Notes under the pieces: generated by a model
Told to the model about the DNA's origin: nothing
The model's database searches: none
The model's input: the letters and a program-made list of their open reading frames with translations, nothing else
Part shown: positions 15,902-24,940 of the stretch, one piece after another
Layout: each line of letters starts with the position of its first letter
How positions within the stretch are numbered: the first letter of the stretch is position 1
NCBI RefSeq assembly: GCF_024168485.1
Contig: NZ_JALJVY010000004.1
Location: 1 to 64,000 of the forward strand
Direction of reading: 5' to 3'
Source of the DNA: Sphingobium sp. OAS761
GTDB taxonomy: Bacteria; Pseudomonadota; Alphaproteobacteria; Sphingomonadales; Sphingomonadaceae
Length of the DNA: 64,000 bases
Translations under genes and position numbers: made by a program

Positions 15902-18366
15902 AGGTCTAACTCCTTCTGTTCGGGGGTGGAAAGGTCAGGCTCGGCCCTTGGCGTGCTGGGGAATTCCGCCATCACGTCGGCCGCCCAGGGCAGGCCGCGC
16001 GCGGCGAGGAAAGCGGCGGCGAAATCATGTCCGCCATGCTCGGCAAGCGTTTCGTCGATCAGCTTCTGCGTGTCGGGATCGGACGCGCCGCACAGCGCGA
16101 GCGCGACCGGGCCGAGCGCCAGCTCGAACAGCCGGTTGCCGCGCCGCGATTGCAGGTAATAATGCCGTTTGGGCGTCGCTCGCGCGACAAGCTCGATCTG
16201 GCGTTCGTTGAGCCCGAAGCGTTCATAGGCTGCGCGCGCCTGCGGTTCGATCGCCCGGTCATTGGCGAGCAGGATTCGCTGCGGACAGCTTTCGATGATG
16301 GCGGGCGCAATCGCACTGTCGGCGATATCGGCGAGCGATTGCGTCGCGAATACGACCGACACGTTCTTCTTGCGCAGCACCTTCAACCATTCCCTGATGC
16401 GGGCGGCGAACAGCGGATTGTCGAGGAAGACCCAGGCTTCATCGAGTACGAGCAGCGTCGGGCGTCCGTCAAACCGCTCTTCGAGCCGGTGGAACAGGTA
16501 GGTCAGCACCGGCAGAACGACGCCGGCGGTGTTCATCAGCGCTTCGGTCTCGAAACACTGCACGTCGCAAAGCGTGAGGCTGTTTTCGGCGGCGTCGAGC
16601 AACCGGCCGAACGGTCCTTCCAGCGTGTAGGGCAGCAAGGCCGCCTTGAGCGCGTTCGATTGCAGCAATACCGATAGTCCGGTCAGCGTGCGTTCCTCGG
16701 GCGGTGCGCTGGCAAGGCTGGTCAGCGCCGACCACAGCGCCTCCTTGACCTCCGGAATGACATCGACCTTTTCATGCGCCAGCAGCGAGGCAACCCATTC
16801 GGCGGTCCATGTGCGCTCGCCGTCATCATGGATGTTGCGCAGGGGCTGGAACGCCAGCGCGTCACTCTCGCCCAGCGCATGATGCTCACCGCCCATCGCC
16901 AGCACGGCAGCGCGCGCGGAGAACCCTTTGTCGAAGATATAGACTTGGGCACCGGGGTAGCGCCGGAACTGCAAGGCGAGCATCGCCAGCAGCACCGATT
17001 TGCCTGCGCCGGTCGGACCGACAATAAGCTGATGGCCGACATCGCCGACATGGGTAGAAAGGCGGAACGGGGTGGAGCCCGACGTTTCCGCATAGAGCAA
17101 GGGAGGCCCGGCCAGATGATCATTGCGCGCCGGTCCTGCCCAGACCGAGGATAGCGGCATCAGATGCGCAAGGTTCAGCGTATGGATCAGCGGCTGCCGG
17201 ACATTGGCGTAGACATGGCCGGGCAGGCTCGACAGCCAGGCTTCGACCGCGTTGACGCTTTCGCGGATGCAGGTGAACCCCAATCCGTTCACGATCCGCT
17301 CGACGATGCGGACCTTTTCGTCAGCCCTTGCGCGATCCTCGTCGCTGACCGTGATCGTGGCGGTGTAGTAGCCGAACGAAACATGGTCGCCGCCAAGGGC
17401 CTGCAAAGCGAGATCGCTATCGGCAACCTTGTTGTCGGCATCGCTGTCGGTCAGCGGCACCGGCTCGTTCATCATCACCTCGCGCATGAGCTGCGCGATC
17501 GACTTGCGCTTGTTGAACCATTGCCGGCGGATGCGGGCCAGGGCCTTGTTGGCGGCGGTCTTGTCGAGCGCGATGAAGCGCGTCGCCCAGCGATAGGCGA
17601 AGTTCTGATGGTTGAGCGCATCGAGAATGCCGGGCCGCGTGGCGCCCGGAAATCCCATCACCGTGACGGTGCGCAGATGCTGATCGCCCAGCATCGGCTC
17701 GATCCCGCCACTGAGCGGCGTATCGACCAGCAACCCGTCCAGATAGATCGGCGTGTCCAGAACGGCGACCGGATGGCGCTTTGCGGATATGCATCCATGC
17801 AGGAATGTCAGCGTTTCGGCGTCGTCCAGCGCGCGGATTTCCGGCACGAAGCCCGAAAGCAGGTCGAGCACGCGATCGGTCTCGGCGATGAAGGCGCGCA
17901 GTTCCTGCCGCCAGTCGCGGCCTTGGCTAGCGTGCTCCCGTTCTAGCAGCGCTCGCTCCGCCCGGCTCACCTGATCGGCGGGCGGCAGGTAGCACAGCGT
18001 CAGATGATAGCGGCTCTCGAAATGCTGCCCCTTGCGCCCATCGAAATGCGCGCGCCGTTCCTCGTCCACCAGCCAGGAAGCGGGATCGGGAAAGACGCTG
18101 TCGGGATAGCCCAGAGCCTCGATCCGCTCGGCATCGAAGAAGAGCGCCCAGCCCGAACCCAGACGCCGCAGCGCATTGTTCGCCCGCGCACAGACCGAGA
18201 TCAGTTCGGCTTCGGTCGCGGATTCAAGATCGGGACCGCGAAACCGCAATATACGCTGGAAGCTTCCATCCTTGTTCAGCACCACGCCGGGCGCAACCAT
18301 CGCGGTCCATGGCAGATGATCGGCAAGCCGGTCGGCCGTGCCGCGATATTCCTTGAGGTTCAGCAT
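15898..18366 (-). CDS. trbE: Conjugal transfer ATPase TrbE (VirB4 family)
   Basis: About 822 aa, the normal size for VirB4. It is the hexameric ATPase powering pilus assembly and transfer. N-terminal CagE/TrbE domain, then the Walker A motif GPTGAGKSVLLAML at about residue 450, and Walker B (PTLLVLDEAWVFLD) followed by the VVFATQSLADIADS segment at about 660. The open frame extends 40 codons upstream, but the ATG at 18366 starts the conserved MLNLKEYRGTADRLADHLPW and overlaps the trbD stop by 7 bp. Confidence 0.94.
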   Translation of the reverse strand: MLNLKEYRGTADRLADHLPWTAMVAPGVVLNKDGSFQRILRFRGPDLESATEAELISVCARANNALRRLGSGWALFFDAERIEALGYPDSVFPDPASWLVDEERRAHFDGRKGQHFESRYHLTLCYLPPADQVSRAERALLEREHASQGRDWRQELRAFIAETDRVLDLLSGFVPEIRALDDAETLTFLHGCISAKRHPVAVLDTPIYLDGLLVDTPLSGGIEPMLGDQHLRTVTVMGFPGATRPGILDALNHQNFAYRWATRFIALDKTAANKALARIRRQWFNKRKSIAQLMREVMMNEPVPLTDSDADNKVADSDLALQALGGDHVSFGYYTATITVSDEDRARADEKVRIVERIVNGLGFTCIRESVNAVEAWLSSLPGHVYANVRQPLIHTLNLAHLMPLSSVWAGPARNDHLAGPPLLYAETSGSTPFRLSTHVGDVGHQLIVGPTGAGKSVLLAMLALQFRRYPGAQVYIFDKGFSARAAVLAMGGEHHALGESDALAFQPLRNIHDDGERTWTAEWVASLLAHEKVDVIPEVKEALWSALTSLASAPPEERTLTGLSVLLQSNALKAALLPYTLEGPFGRLLDAAENSLTLCDVQCFETEALMNTAGVVLPVLTYLFHRLEERFDGRPTLLVLDEAWVFLDNPLFAARIREWLKVLRKKNVSVVFATQSLADIADSAIAPAIIESCPQRILLANDRAIEPQARAAYERFGLNERQIELVARATPKRHYYLQSRRGNRLFELALGPVALALCGASDPDTQKLIDETLAEHGGHDFAAAFLAARGLPWAADVMAEFPSTPRAEPDLSTPEQKELDL

Positions 18367-18626
18367 GCGAAATAGACTTTCTGCCGGAGGTGCCGCGCCA
18401 GGACGGATGCGAAGTCCGGGTCGCGTTTGGCCGCGAACACCGCGAGGCTGTGTCCGGCGAGCCAGAGCAACAGACCTGCGATCCATTGCTGAAGCCCCAG
18501 CCCCATCGCGGCGGCGAGCGTGCCGTTCAAAATTGCGATGCCGCGTGGCGCGCCGCCGAGCAGGATCGGCTCGGTGAGCGCGCGGTGCAGCGGCACCTCG
18601 AACCCATCGATGGAACCGGCGCTCAT
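18360..18626 (-). CDS. trbD: Conjugal transfer protein TrbD (VirB3 family)
   Basis: 88 aa. VirB3/TrbD-like: FEVPLHRALTEPILLGGAPR, then two adjacent hydrophobic helices (about 27-65), ending RHLRQKVYFAC. Small inner-membrane partner of the VirB4 ATPase. The ATG at 18626 shares its A with the trbC stop (TGATG). The longer frame to 19022 reads antisense-like residues and is not used. Confidence 0.9.
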   Translation of the reverse strand: MSAGSIDGFEVPLHRALTEPILLGGAPRGIAILNGTLAAAMGLGLQQWIAGLLLWLAGHSLAVFAAKRDPDFASVLARHLRQKVYFAC

Positions 18627-18961
18627 CAGACCAATGCTCCGCCGCCGAACGAGAAAAAGGACAGGAAGAAACTCGAAGCCGCGAATGCGATCGACAGGCC
18701 GAAGACGATCTGGATCAGCTTGCGGAAGCCGCCGCTCGTTTCGCCGAACGCCAGTGCCAGCCCGGTGATGATGATAATGATGACCGCGACGATCTTGGCG
18801 ACCGGCCCCTGCACCGATTCCAGAATCTGCTGGAGTGGTTCTTCCCAGGGCATGCCCGAGCCGGCAGCGAAGGCCGCGACCGGCAGCATGAATGTAGCCG
18901 CTGCTGCAAGAACGAGCCGTTGCGGCAGGCGCGCAAGCGTAGTCGGATTGATGGTGTGCAT
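18626..18961 (-). CDS. trbC: TrbC/VirB2 prepilin
   Basis: 111 aa. Long signal peptide (RLVLAAAATFMLPVAAFA), a short loop, then two hydrophobic helices (IVAVIIIIITGLALAFGE and LIQIVFGLSIAFAASSFF), the topology of VirB2-type conjugative pilins. RP4 TrbC is processed and cyclised by TraF, and a TraF-type peptidase gene is present at 42058-42627. Two bases separate it from trbB. Confidence 0.92.
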   Translation of the reverse strand: MHTINPTTLARLPQRLVLAAAATFMLPVAAFAAGSGMPWEEPLQQILESVQGPVAKIVAVIIIIITGLALAFGETSGGFRKLIQIVFGLSIAFAASSFFLSFFSFGGGALV

Positions 18962-18963
18962 AT

Positions 18964-19941
18964 TCAGTCTCCTGTGCTGTGGGGAATGGCGAGATCGGTG
19001 ACGGCGTAGTCGCCATCGGCATCGAGTCCGGTCACTTCAGCGACGCTCTCGACCTTGCGGCCGGTGCCTCTTCCCGAAATGAACACGACGAGGTCGATGG
19101 CCTCGGCGATCAGGCGCCGGGGAACGGTGACGACATTTTCCGAAACGAGCTGTTCGATGCGGTAGAGCGCGGAGCGCGCGCTGTTGGCATGGACGGTTGC
19201 GATGCCGCCGGGATGGCCGGTGTTCCAGGCCTTGAGCATGTCGAGGGCTTCGCCGCCCCGCACTTCGCCGACGATGATGCGGTCCGGTCGCAGGCGCAGG
19301 GTGGAACGCACCAGATCGGCCATGCTGACGACGCCCGACCGGGTTCTGAGCGCCACCGTATCGGGCGCGGCGCACTGCAGCTCGCGCGTATCCTCGATCA
19401 GGATCACCCGCTCGTCGAGGGCAGCCATCTCGTTCAAGAGCGCGTTGGCGAGCGTCGTCTTGCCCGACGACGTGCCGCCAGCAACCAGGATGTTCTTGCG
19501 CTCGACCACCGCCATCGACAACGCCAAGGCGACTTCGGCGCGCATGATGCCATCGGCGACGTAATCGAGCAGCCGGTGGATGCGGGCGGCAGGCTTTCTG
19601 ATCGAAAAGCATGGCGCCCTCGCAACCGGCGGCAACAACCCTTCGAACCGCTCGCCGCCTTCGGGCAGTTCGGCAGAGACGATCGGCGAATTGCCATGTA
19701 CTTCGGCGCGGACATGGGAAGCGACTAGGCGGATGATGCGTTCGGCCTCGGCCGCCTCAAGCCTGTTGCCGGTATCAACCCGGCCTTCTCCCAGACGGTC
19801 AAGCCGCAGCACGCCGTCCGGATTGACCATGATCTCGATGACCTGCGCATCGGTTAGTGCCGCCGCGATGGCCGGCCCCATCGCCGTGCGCAGCATTGCA
19901 CGCCGGCGGCCCTGCGCCTGGATGTTGGCAGTCCCGCTCAT
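18964..19941 (-). CDS. trbB: P-type conjugative transfer ATPase TrbB (VirB11 family)
   Basis: 325 aa. VirB11-type hexameric traffic ATPase. Walker A is VAGGTSSGKTTLANALL at about residue 155, followed by the Asp box (VILIEDTRELQC), Walker B (RIIVGEVRGGEALDML) and the His box (HPGGIATVHANSARSALYR). The start at 19941 overlaps the upstream ribbon-helix-helix gene (ATGA). It works with TrbE and TraG at the inner-membrane base of the channel. Confidence 0.94.
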   Translation of the reverse strand: MSGTANIQAQGRRRAMLRTAMGPAIAAALTDAQVIEIMVNPDGVLRLDRLGEGRVDTGNRLEAAEAERIIRLVASHVRAEVHGNSPIVSAELPEGGERFEGLLPPVARAPCFSIRKPAARIHRLLDYVADGIMRAEVALALSMAVVERKNILVAGGTSSGKTTLANALLNEMAALDERVILIEDTRELQCAAPDTVALRTRSGVVSMADLVRSTLRLRPDRIIVGEVRGGEALDMLKAWNTGHPGGIATVHANSARSALYRIEQLVSENVVTVPRRLIAEAIDLVVFISGRGTGRKVESVAEVTGLDADGDYAVTDLAIPHSTGD

Positions 19942-20348
19942 GAGGCCACCTCATTGGCTTGTGCCAGCGGCTTCGCGCCCGAAGCCATCTGGCGGCCGAT
20001 CTGTTCGATGAACCTGTCGAAGCGTTCGCGCCCCACGGCACGCGCGGCGGCATCGGGCTCGGGGATCTGGGCGTTGAGGCAGAATTGCTGATGGACGAAA
20101 AGCGACAGGCTTTCGAGCAACACCTGCACGTCGCGGCCAAGGCGGCCGATCTGCAAGCTCATCCGATCAAGCCGGGGGCCGAACCGTTCATCCAGTTCGT
20201 TGCTTCCCTGCCGGGTGAGCCAGGCGTCGAGTGCGGCCACCAATATGTCCGAGCGAGCCACGCCCGGCTGTGCGGCCATTTCTTCCAGCCGCTCTGCGAG
20301 TCGGGGTTCGAGGAAGAGCTGATAACGGACCTTGTCGCGGTTCAGCAT
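19938..20348 (-). CDS. CopG/ribbon-helix-helix protein of the transfer operon
   Basis: 136 aa. N-terminal ribbon-helix-helix region (VRYQLFLEPRLAERLEEMA to ARSDILVAALDAWLT), then a helical C-terminus. Small CopG-type proteins are regularly encoded between traG and trbB in Trb-type ICEs and may autoregulate the operon or act as accessory relaxosome factors. The ATG at 20348 shares a base with the traG stop (TGATG); an adjoining in-frame GTG at 20351 is an alternative. Confidence 0.85.
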   Translation of the reverse strand: MLNRDKVRYQLFLEPRLAERLEEMAAQPGVARSDILVAALDAWLTRQGSNELDERFGPRLDRMSLQIGRLGRDVQVLLESLSLFVHQQFCLNAQIPEPDAAARAVGRERFDRFIEQIGRQMASGAKPLAQANEVAS

Positions 20349-22384
20349 CACCGATCCCCTCCGAAGCTCGGGATCAGGTCGCCGCGATCCGTGCCTTCGT
20401 TGACGGCGACGGCGCGTGCGACATTGCTGAGCGTGGTCATGGCGCGCCGATCGGCGGCGGGATCGCCGTCATCATCGTCGCCCGTGGCAACTTCCGGTGC
20501 GCGCCCGGTTGGTTTGGCGGACTGCTCTTCGGGAAGGCCGGGATGGCGCTGCTGCTGCAAGCCGCCTTCCCCGTCCTCGCCAAGGCCGTCACCCTCTGCC
20601 TCGATCGCCAGCTTCTCGTGCAGGCCGCGCACCTGTCCGCTCCAGTCGTTGGGCCGCGGCGCTGGACGATCGCGCCAGCACCCTTCCGAGAGTTCGGGTG
20701 GCGGCATCACGCGCGATGTGAAATTGCGATCTTCGTAATAACGCAGCTTCTTCGCGCGGATCGGGGCCAGCCCCGATACCAGCACCAGTTCGTCGGCGGG
20801 TGGCAATTGCATCACCTCGCCTGGCGTCAGCAGCGGGCGGGCGGTCTCCTGCCGCGACACCATGACATGGCTGAGCCAAGGCGCGAGGCGGTGCCCGGCA
20901 TAGTTGCGCTGCGCACGCAGTTCGGTCGCGGTGCCAAGGGCATCGCTGATCCGCTTGGCTGTGCGCTCGTCGTTGGAACTGAACGCGATGCGGACATGGC
21001 AATTGTCTAGGATGGCGTTGTTCTCGCCATAGGCCTTGCTGATCTGATTGAGGCTCTGGGCGATCAGATAGGCACGGATGCCGTAACCCGCCATGAAGGC
21101 GAGCGCGGTCTCGAAGAAGTCGAGCCGCCCCAGCGCCGGAAACTCGTCCAGCATCATGAGGAGCTGATGCTTGCGGCTTTTCTTGGGGTCGCCCTCCAGC
21201 CGTTCGGTCAGGCGACGGCCGATCTGGTTCAGCACCAACCGGACCAACGGCTTGGTACGGCTGATGTCGGATGGTGGAATGACGAGATAAAGCGATACCG
21301 GGGACTTCGCATCGACAAGATCGGCAATGCGCCAGTCACATGAACTGGTGTTCCGCGCCACGATCGGATCGCGGTATAGCCCCAGGAACGACATGGCCGT
21401 CGACAGGACGCCGCTGCGCTCGTTCTCCGATTTGTTCAGGACTTCGCGCGCCGCGCTGGCGACGACCGGGTGAACCTGCGGATGTTCTTTCGTCCCGAGA
21501 TGATTGGTCGCCATCATCCGGCGCAACGTGTGCGCGAACGATCGCTGCGGATCGGACAGAAAGGTGGCGACACGCGCGAGGGTCTTTTCTTCCTCCGCAT
21601 AGAGAACATGGAGTATCGCGCCGACCAGCAGCGAATGACTGGTCTTTTCCCAATGCGACCGACGCTCCAGCGCACCTTCGGGATCGACCAAGATATCCGC
21701 GATGTTCTGGACGTCGCGCACTTCGTCCGGGCCTTGACGCACCTCCAGCAACGGATTGTAGCGCGCCGAACGTGCATCGGTCGGGTTGAACAGCAGGCAA
21801 TGCGAAAAGCGCGCCCGCCATCCCGCGGTCAGGGTCCAGTTCTCGCCCTTGATGTCGTGGACAACGACGCTGCCGGTCCAGGACAGCAGCGAGGGAACGA
21901 CAAGCCCAACGCCCTTGCCCGAACGGGTCGGCGCGAAAGCCATGACATGCTCAGGTCCGTCGTGACGGAGATACTCGCTGCCGTGGCGCCCAAGGAACAC
22001 ACCAGCATTGCGAAACAGTCCGGCGCGCGCAATTTCCCAGCGTTTCGCCCAGCGGGAAGAGCCATAGGTGGTGACATTGCGCTTCTGCCGGGCACGCCAG
22101 AGCGAGCCGGCGATGGCCGAGGCGCAGCCGAGAAAACCGCTGGCACCGGCCAGTGTTCCCGCCTTGTCGAACACTTCCGGAGCATAGGCCTCGTAATGAT
22201 ACCACCAACGGAAGAGCTGCCAGGGGCGGTAGATCGGCGTGTCGAATGCAATAGTCCACGGTGCGCCGAGCTGCGCCTGATAGCCCAGCATCGAAGCAGC
22301 CCATTGAGTAGCCGCCCACAGCCCCAGAATGACAATGGCAAATACGACGAAAATCTGGCCGACGAGCAGCTTGGTTGGGGTCAT
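20348..22384 (-). CDS. traG: Type IV coupling protein TraG (VirD4 family)
   Basis: 678 aa. Links the relaxosome to the T4SS. Two N-terminal membrane helices (about 8-35 and 75-95) precede the ATPase domain, with Walker A FAPTRSGKGVGLVVPSLLS at about 150 and Walker B LMMLDEFPALGR at about 408. The QSLNQISKAYG segment follows. The acidic C-terminal tail (after about 600) is low-complexity and probably contacts cargo. First gene of the minus-strand transfer operon. No clear promoter was picked out in the 600 bp upstream. Confidence 0.94.
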   Translation of the reverse strand: MTPTKLLVGQIFVVFAIVILGLWAATQWAASMLGYQAQLGAPWTIAFDTPIYRPWQLFRWWYHYEAYAPEVFDKAGTLAGASGFLGCASAIAGSLWRARQKRNVTTYGSSRWAKRWEIARAGLFRNAGVFLGRHGSEYLRHDGPEHVMAFAPTRSGKGVGLVVPSLLSWTGSVVVHDIKGENWTLTAGWRARFSHCLLFNPTDARSARYNPLLEVRQGPDEVRDVQNIADILVDPEGALERRSHWEKTSHSLLVGAILHVLYAEEEKTLARVATFLSDPQRSFAHTLRRMMATNHLGTKEHPQVHPVVASAAREVLNKSENERSGVLSTAMSFLGLYRDPIVARNTSSCDWRIADLVDAKSPVSLYLVIPPSDISRTKPLVRLVLNQIGRRLTERLEGDPKKSRKHQLLMMLDEFPALGRLDFFETALAFMAGYGIRAYLIAQSLNQISKAYGENNAILDNCHVRIAFSSNDERTAKRISDALGTATELRAQRNYAGHRLAPWLSHVMVSRQETARPLLTPGEVMQLPPADELVLVSGLAPIRAKKLRYYEDRNFTSRVMPPPELSEGCWRDRPAPRPNDWSGQVRGLHEKLAIEAEGDGLGEDGEGGLQQQRHPGLPEEQSAKPTGRAPEVATGDDDDGDPAADRRAMTTLSNVARAVAVNEGTDRGDLIPSFGGDR

Positions 22385-22824
22385 GCGGGCCTCCTGGCGA
22401 ACGGCGCAAAAGCGCGCCTCCGACTGTTGGCCCTATTGTCTGTTCATTCTCTGCTACGTGCCATGTGCCCAACCTGCGCTGGCTTACGCTACACGCAGAC
22501 ATTTCGATGGATTCTCGACTAAGAAGCCCCGAGTGCGTCGGACGGAAACACTTGGGAAGCGAATCATTTGGCAACCTGATCAAGTGCAGCAAGGGATGAA
22601 GCTGGCTGGATGTCTGACGATGTTATTAGCGGTACCGTCCGTGGCAAGTTTCTCTCAAGAACATTCATTCAGCCGTCTAAACCGGCTTCCTGAAAGCCAC
22701 TGTCCGTTCATGCAATCAGAACCGATAACAAAGAACTGGTATCAGGTAGCGCCCCCCGAGGCCTTTCTCTAAGAATCGCCGGGCGTCAGTGCTTCGATGA
22801 GCCGACGCTGCGACCGTGTCCGCG
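22385..22824. other. Intergenic region upstream of traG
   Basis: About 440 bp between traG and the IS3-type remnant with no supportable gene. It presumably holds the promoter of the traG-trbI operon. It also marks a likely cargo boundary, since an IS remnant follows directly. Confidence 0.5.
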
Positions 22825-22963
22825 AGTTTCTTCTCCTCGCTCAAGCGTGAGCGCGTCCGGTGCTGCACCTACAAAACATGCGAGGAAGCAGGACGTGTTC
22901 GATTACATCGAGATGTTCTACAGCCCAGTGCGAAGGAGGTCAGGAACATCCAGCATCCCTTAG
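22825..22963 (+). pseudogene. C-terminal remnant of an IS3-family transposase (OrfB)
   Basis: The plus strand reads SFFSSLKRERVRCCTYKTCEEA, then, after a one-base frame change near 22893, DVFDYIEMFYSPVRRRSG and ends at TAG. This is the conserved C-terminus of the IS3-family rve integrase (typical pattern SLKxER, YxTRxEARADVFDYIExFYN). The rest of the element is missing. It separates the transfer operon from the iron-uptake cargo. Confidence 0.72.
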
Positions 22964-23008
22964 CTGCGGATCAAACTTGATGTTGCGGAACGCGCAAGCG
23001 TATCGTAA

Positions 23009-23023
23009 TGCGACTCGTTCGCA
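23009..23023. promoter_or_regulatory. Fur-box-like inverted repeat upstream of the ECF sigma gene
   Basis: TGCGACTCGTTCGCA is a 5-bp-arm inverted repeat with the size of a 7-1-7 Fur site, and TGCGA/TCGCA arms are common in alphaproteobacterial iron boxes. It overlaps the first possible ATG (23008) of the sigma-factor frame, which argues for a downstream start. Assignment is by pattern only. Confidence 0.4.
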
Positions 23024-23064
23024 ATAATTGCATGCGCAGATTGTCGCAAGAGAAAGGCGAGTTG

Positions 23065-23577
23065 GTGCCGCGCAGTAAGCTAATAGCCAACCTGGTCGAA
23101 GAGCGGCGGGGCGAAATGGTCAAATATGCCGGCGCGGTCAGCGGTGATGATGCCGGCGCAGAAGATCTGGTCCAGGAGGCTTGGCTGCGCTGCGATCAGG
23201 CGGCGCAAAACCAGTCCGTCGAAAGGCCCGCGCATCTGTTGTGGCGGATTCTGCGCAACCTTTCCATTGATCGGGGACGCCGAATTGCCCACGAGGGCCG
23301 CACCTTAGTCGGCGGTCGGAACGACCCGCAATGGGAGGCCCTGCCCGACGATCAGCCCTCCATAGAGGACATGTTGATTGCGCAAAGTGAGTTGGCAGCT
23401 ATCCAGCGTGTGCTGAATGGGCTCGAGCCCCGGACCCGTGCCGCTTTCGAGATGCACCGCTTCGAGGGCGCGAAGCTGCGCGAAATTGCCGCCCGTCTTG
23501 GCGTTTCCATCACCACCGCGCACGGTCTGGTGGCAACCGCGATGCGCCTGGTTCGGGAAACCGTCCGGCAGGATTGA
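23065..23577 (+). CDS. ECF sigma-70 factor, FecI-like
   Basis: About 170 aa from this start. Sigma region 2: EDLVQEAWLRCD, then LLWRILRNLSIDRGRR. Region 4: LNGLEPRTRAAFEMHRFEGAK, then REIAARLGVSITTAHGLV. FecI-type factors direct transcription of the neighbouring TonB receptor when released by FecR. The start is GTG at 23065 with AAAGG 7-8 nt upstream. ATGs at 23008 and 23032 in the same frame are possible, but the first overlaps a Fur-like palindrome and has no ribosome binding site. The gene is followed by fecR after an 80-bp gap that holds a promoter-like motif. Confidence 0.85.
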   Translation: MPRSKLIANLVEERRGEMVKYAGAVSGDDAGAEDLVQEAWLRCDQAAQNQSVERPAHLLWRILRNLSIDRGRRIAHEGRTLVGGRNDPQWEALPDDQPSIEDMLIAQSELAAIQRVLNGLEPRTRAAFEMHRFEGAKLREIAARLGVSITTAHGLVATAMRLVRETVRQD

Positions 23578-23599
23578 TACTCCCGGATATTCTTCGCCC

Positions 23600-23623
23600 G
23601 AAAAATTCTCCCCTCCGTGCGTC
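23600..23623 (+). promoter_or_regulatory. Putative FecI-type ECF promoter before fecR
   Basis: GAAAAA at 23600-23605 and CGTC at 23620-23623 are separated by 14 nt ending in CGTG. The same GAAAAA-N14-CGTC with the preceding CGTG recurs at 24840-24863 before the receptor gene. The two copies differ in most of the spacer, so conservation is at the promoter positions. Confidence 0.5.
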
Positions 23624-23657
23624 TCTCAGTTAGAGGGACGAGGATTGTTCGTCAGAA

Positions 23658-24737
23658 ATGACGATGAGCTTCGGCCCCAGAGAGGACGACAGGCGAGCTA
23701 TGATGGGAGTCTCTGACGACGAAGCGCGCCGCGCAGATGACGATGCAGTGGAATGGGTCATCCTTCTCCGCGAGGAACCCAATGACCCTGAAGTCCGCGC
23801 CCGGTTCGACGCATGGCTAGCTGCTTCGCCGATCAATGCCAATGCCTGGGCGACGACGGCCCATGCCTATGACCGGGCGGGTGATGCGCGGCCGGTTTTC
23901 TCACGTCCGGTAAGAGTTGCTGAAGAGAGGCCAGTTCTACCACATGGGCCAATTCCTAACATGCGCCGCCGCGGAGAAGATCGCCGCCGCGCTTCGATGA
24001 ACTTCAAGCGCTGGCTGCCGCGATCAGGCACGATGGTGGCTGGTGTGGCGATTGCCTGTCTCGCAATAATCGTCACACCATCGATTTCGCTGCGCGTGGA
24101 GGCCGACCATCTGACCGGTACCGCCGAAGTGAACGAAGTGGCGCTCGATGACGGCAGCAAGATCCGCCTCGCGCCGGAAAGTGCCATCGCAGTCACCTAT
24201 GCCGCCAATCGCCGTCAAATTCGTCTGCTGAAAGGCGAAGCCTGGTTCGATGTGCAGCGTGATCCCGCCCGGCCCTTTTACGTGGATGCGAACGGCATCA
24301 CTACCACCGTTCTCGGCACCGCGTTCGATGTACGCCTCGATGCCGAGGGCGCAACGACGGAGGTGGCGCGCGGGCAGGTTCGCGTCGCCTATGACCGCGC
24401 CGCGCCGCCGGTCTCCGAACAATTGGCGCCCGGCGAGGCTGTGCGCGTTTCGTTCGACGGTACGGTGCAGCGCGATACACGACCGACGGATCAGGTAGCG
24501 GCGTGGCGCAACCGCCAGATTGCTGTACGCGATCGTCCAATCACGGACGTGGTCGACGCGCTGCGCCCCTGGTTTGCGGGTGTCATCTTGGTGCGCGGCG
24601 ATGGTTTTGCGCGCCAGCGCGTGACGGGGATCTACAACGCAGCTGATCCGGTCGAAGCACTGAAAGGCCTGACGCAGGCCTATGGGGGCTCGGTATCGAC
24701 GGTCACGCCCTGGGTGATCGTCCTGTCCTCCCGTTAG
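23658..24737 (+). CDS. FecR-family anti-sigma/sensor protein
   Basis: 359 aa. N-terminal DUF4880-like cytoplasmic segment (AVEWVILLREEPNDPEVRAR, FDAWLAASPINANAW). One membrane helix at about 128-146 (MVAGVAIACLAIIVTPSISL). Then the periplasmic FecR domain (VALDDGSKIRLAPESAIAV, RLLKGEAWFDVQRDPARPF, TVLGTAFDVRLDAEG) and a short STN-like C-terminus. It passes the receptor signal to the sigma factor. The start could also be an ATG at 23700/23703; none has a strong ribosome binding site. Confidence 0.9.
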   Translation: MTMSFGPREDDRRAMMGVSDDEARRADDDAVEWVILLREEPNDPEVRARFDAWLAASPINANAWATTAHAYDRAGDARPVFSRPVRVAEERPVLPHGPIPNMRRRGEDRRRASMNFKRWLPRSGTMVAGVAIACLAIIVTPSISLRVEADHLTGTAEVNEVALDDGSKIRLAPESAIAVTYAANRRQIRLLKGEAWFDVQRDPARPFYVDANGITTTVLGTAFDVRLDAEGATTEVARGQVRVAYDRAAPPVSEQLAPGEAVRVSFDGTVQRDTRPTDQVAAWRNRQIAVRDRPITDVVDALRPWFAGVILVRGDGFARQRVTGIYNAADPVEALKGLTQAYGGSVSTVTPWVIVLSSR

Positions 24738-24839
24738 TCCTCCTCACGGGATGAGGGGTCGAGAAATTAGTTATTCATATGAATCAGCTCGATAGCGAGA
24801 GAGATTCCAGAAAATCTGCTGCCTTTCGTTCCTTCGCCG

Positions 24840-24863
24840 GAAAAACGATCAGGGGCGTGCGTC
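24840..24863 (+). promoter_or_regulatory. Putative FecI-type ECF promoter before the siderophore receptor
   Basis: GAAAAA at 24840-24845, 14 nt ending CGTG, then CGTC at 24860-24863. It lies 77 bp before the receptor ATG and matches the element before fecR in both hexamer and spacing. A perfect 12-bp palindrome ATTCATATGAAT lies further upstream at 24773-24784. Confidence 0.5.
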
Positions 24864-24940
24864 AATTCAGGTGAGAGGCGTTGTTGCGAAGCATTAGCGA
24901 TATACCTCCATCTCGGATCGGCGCGCAAAGGAGCAGGTTA

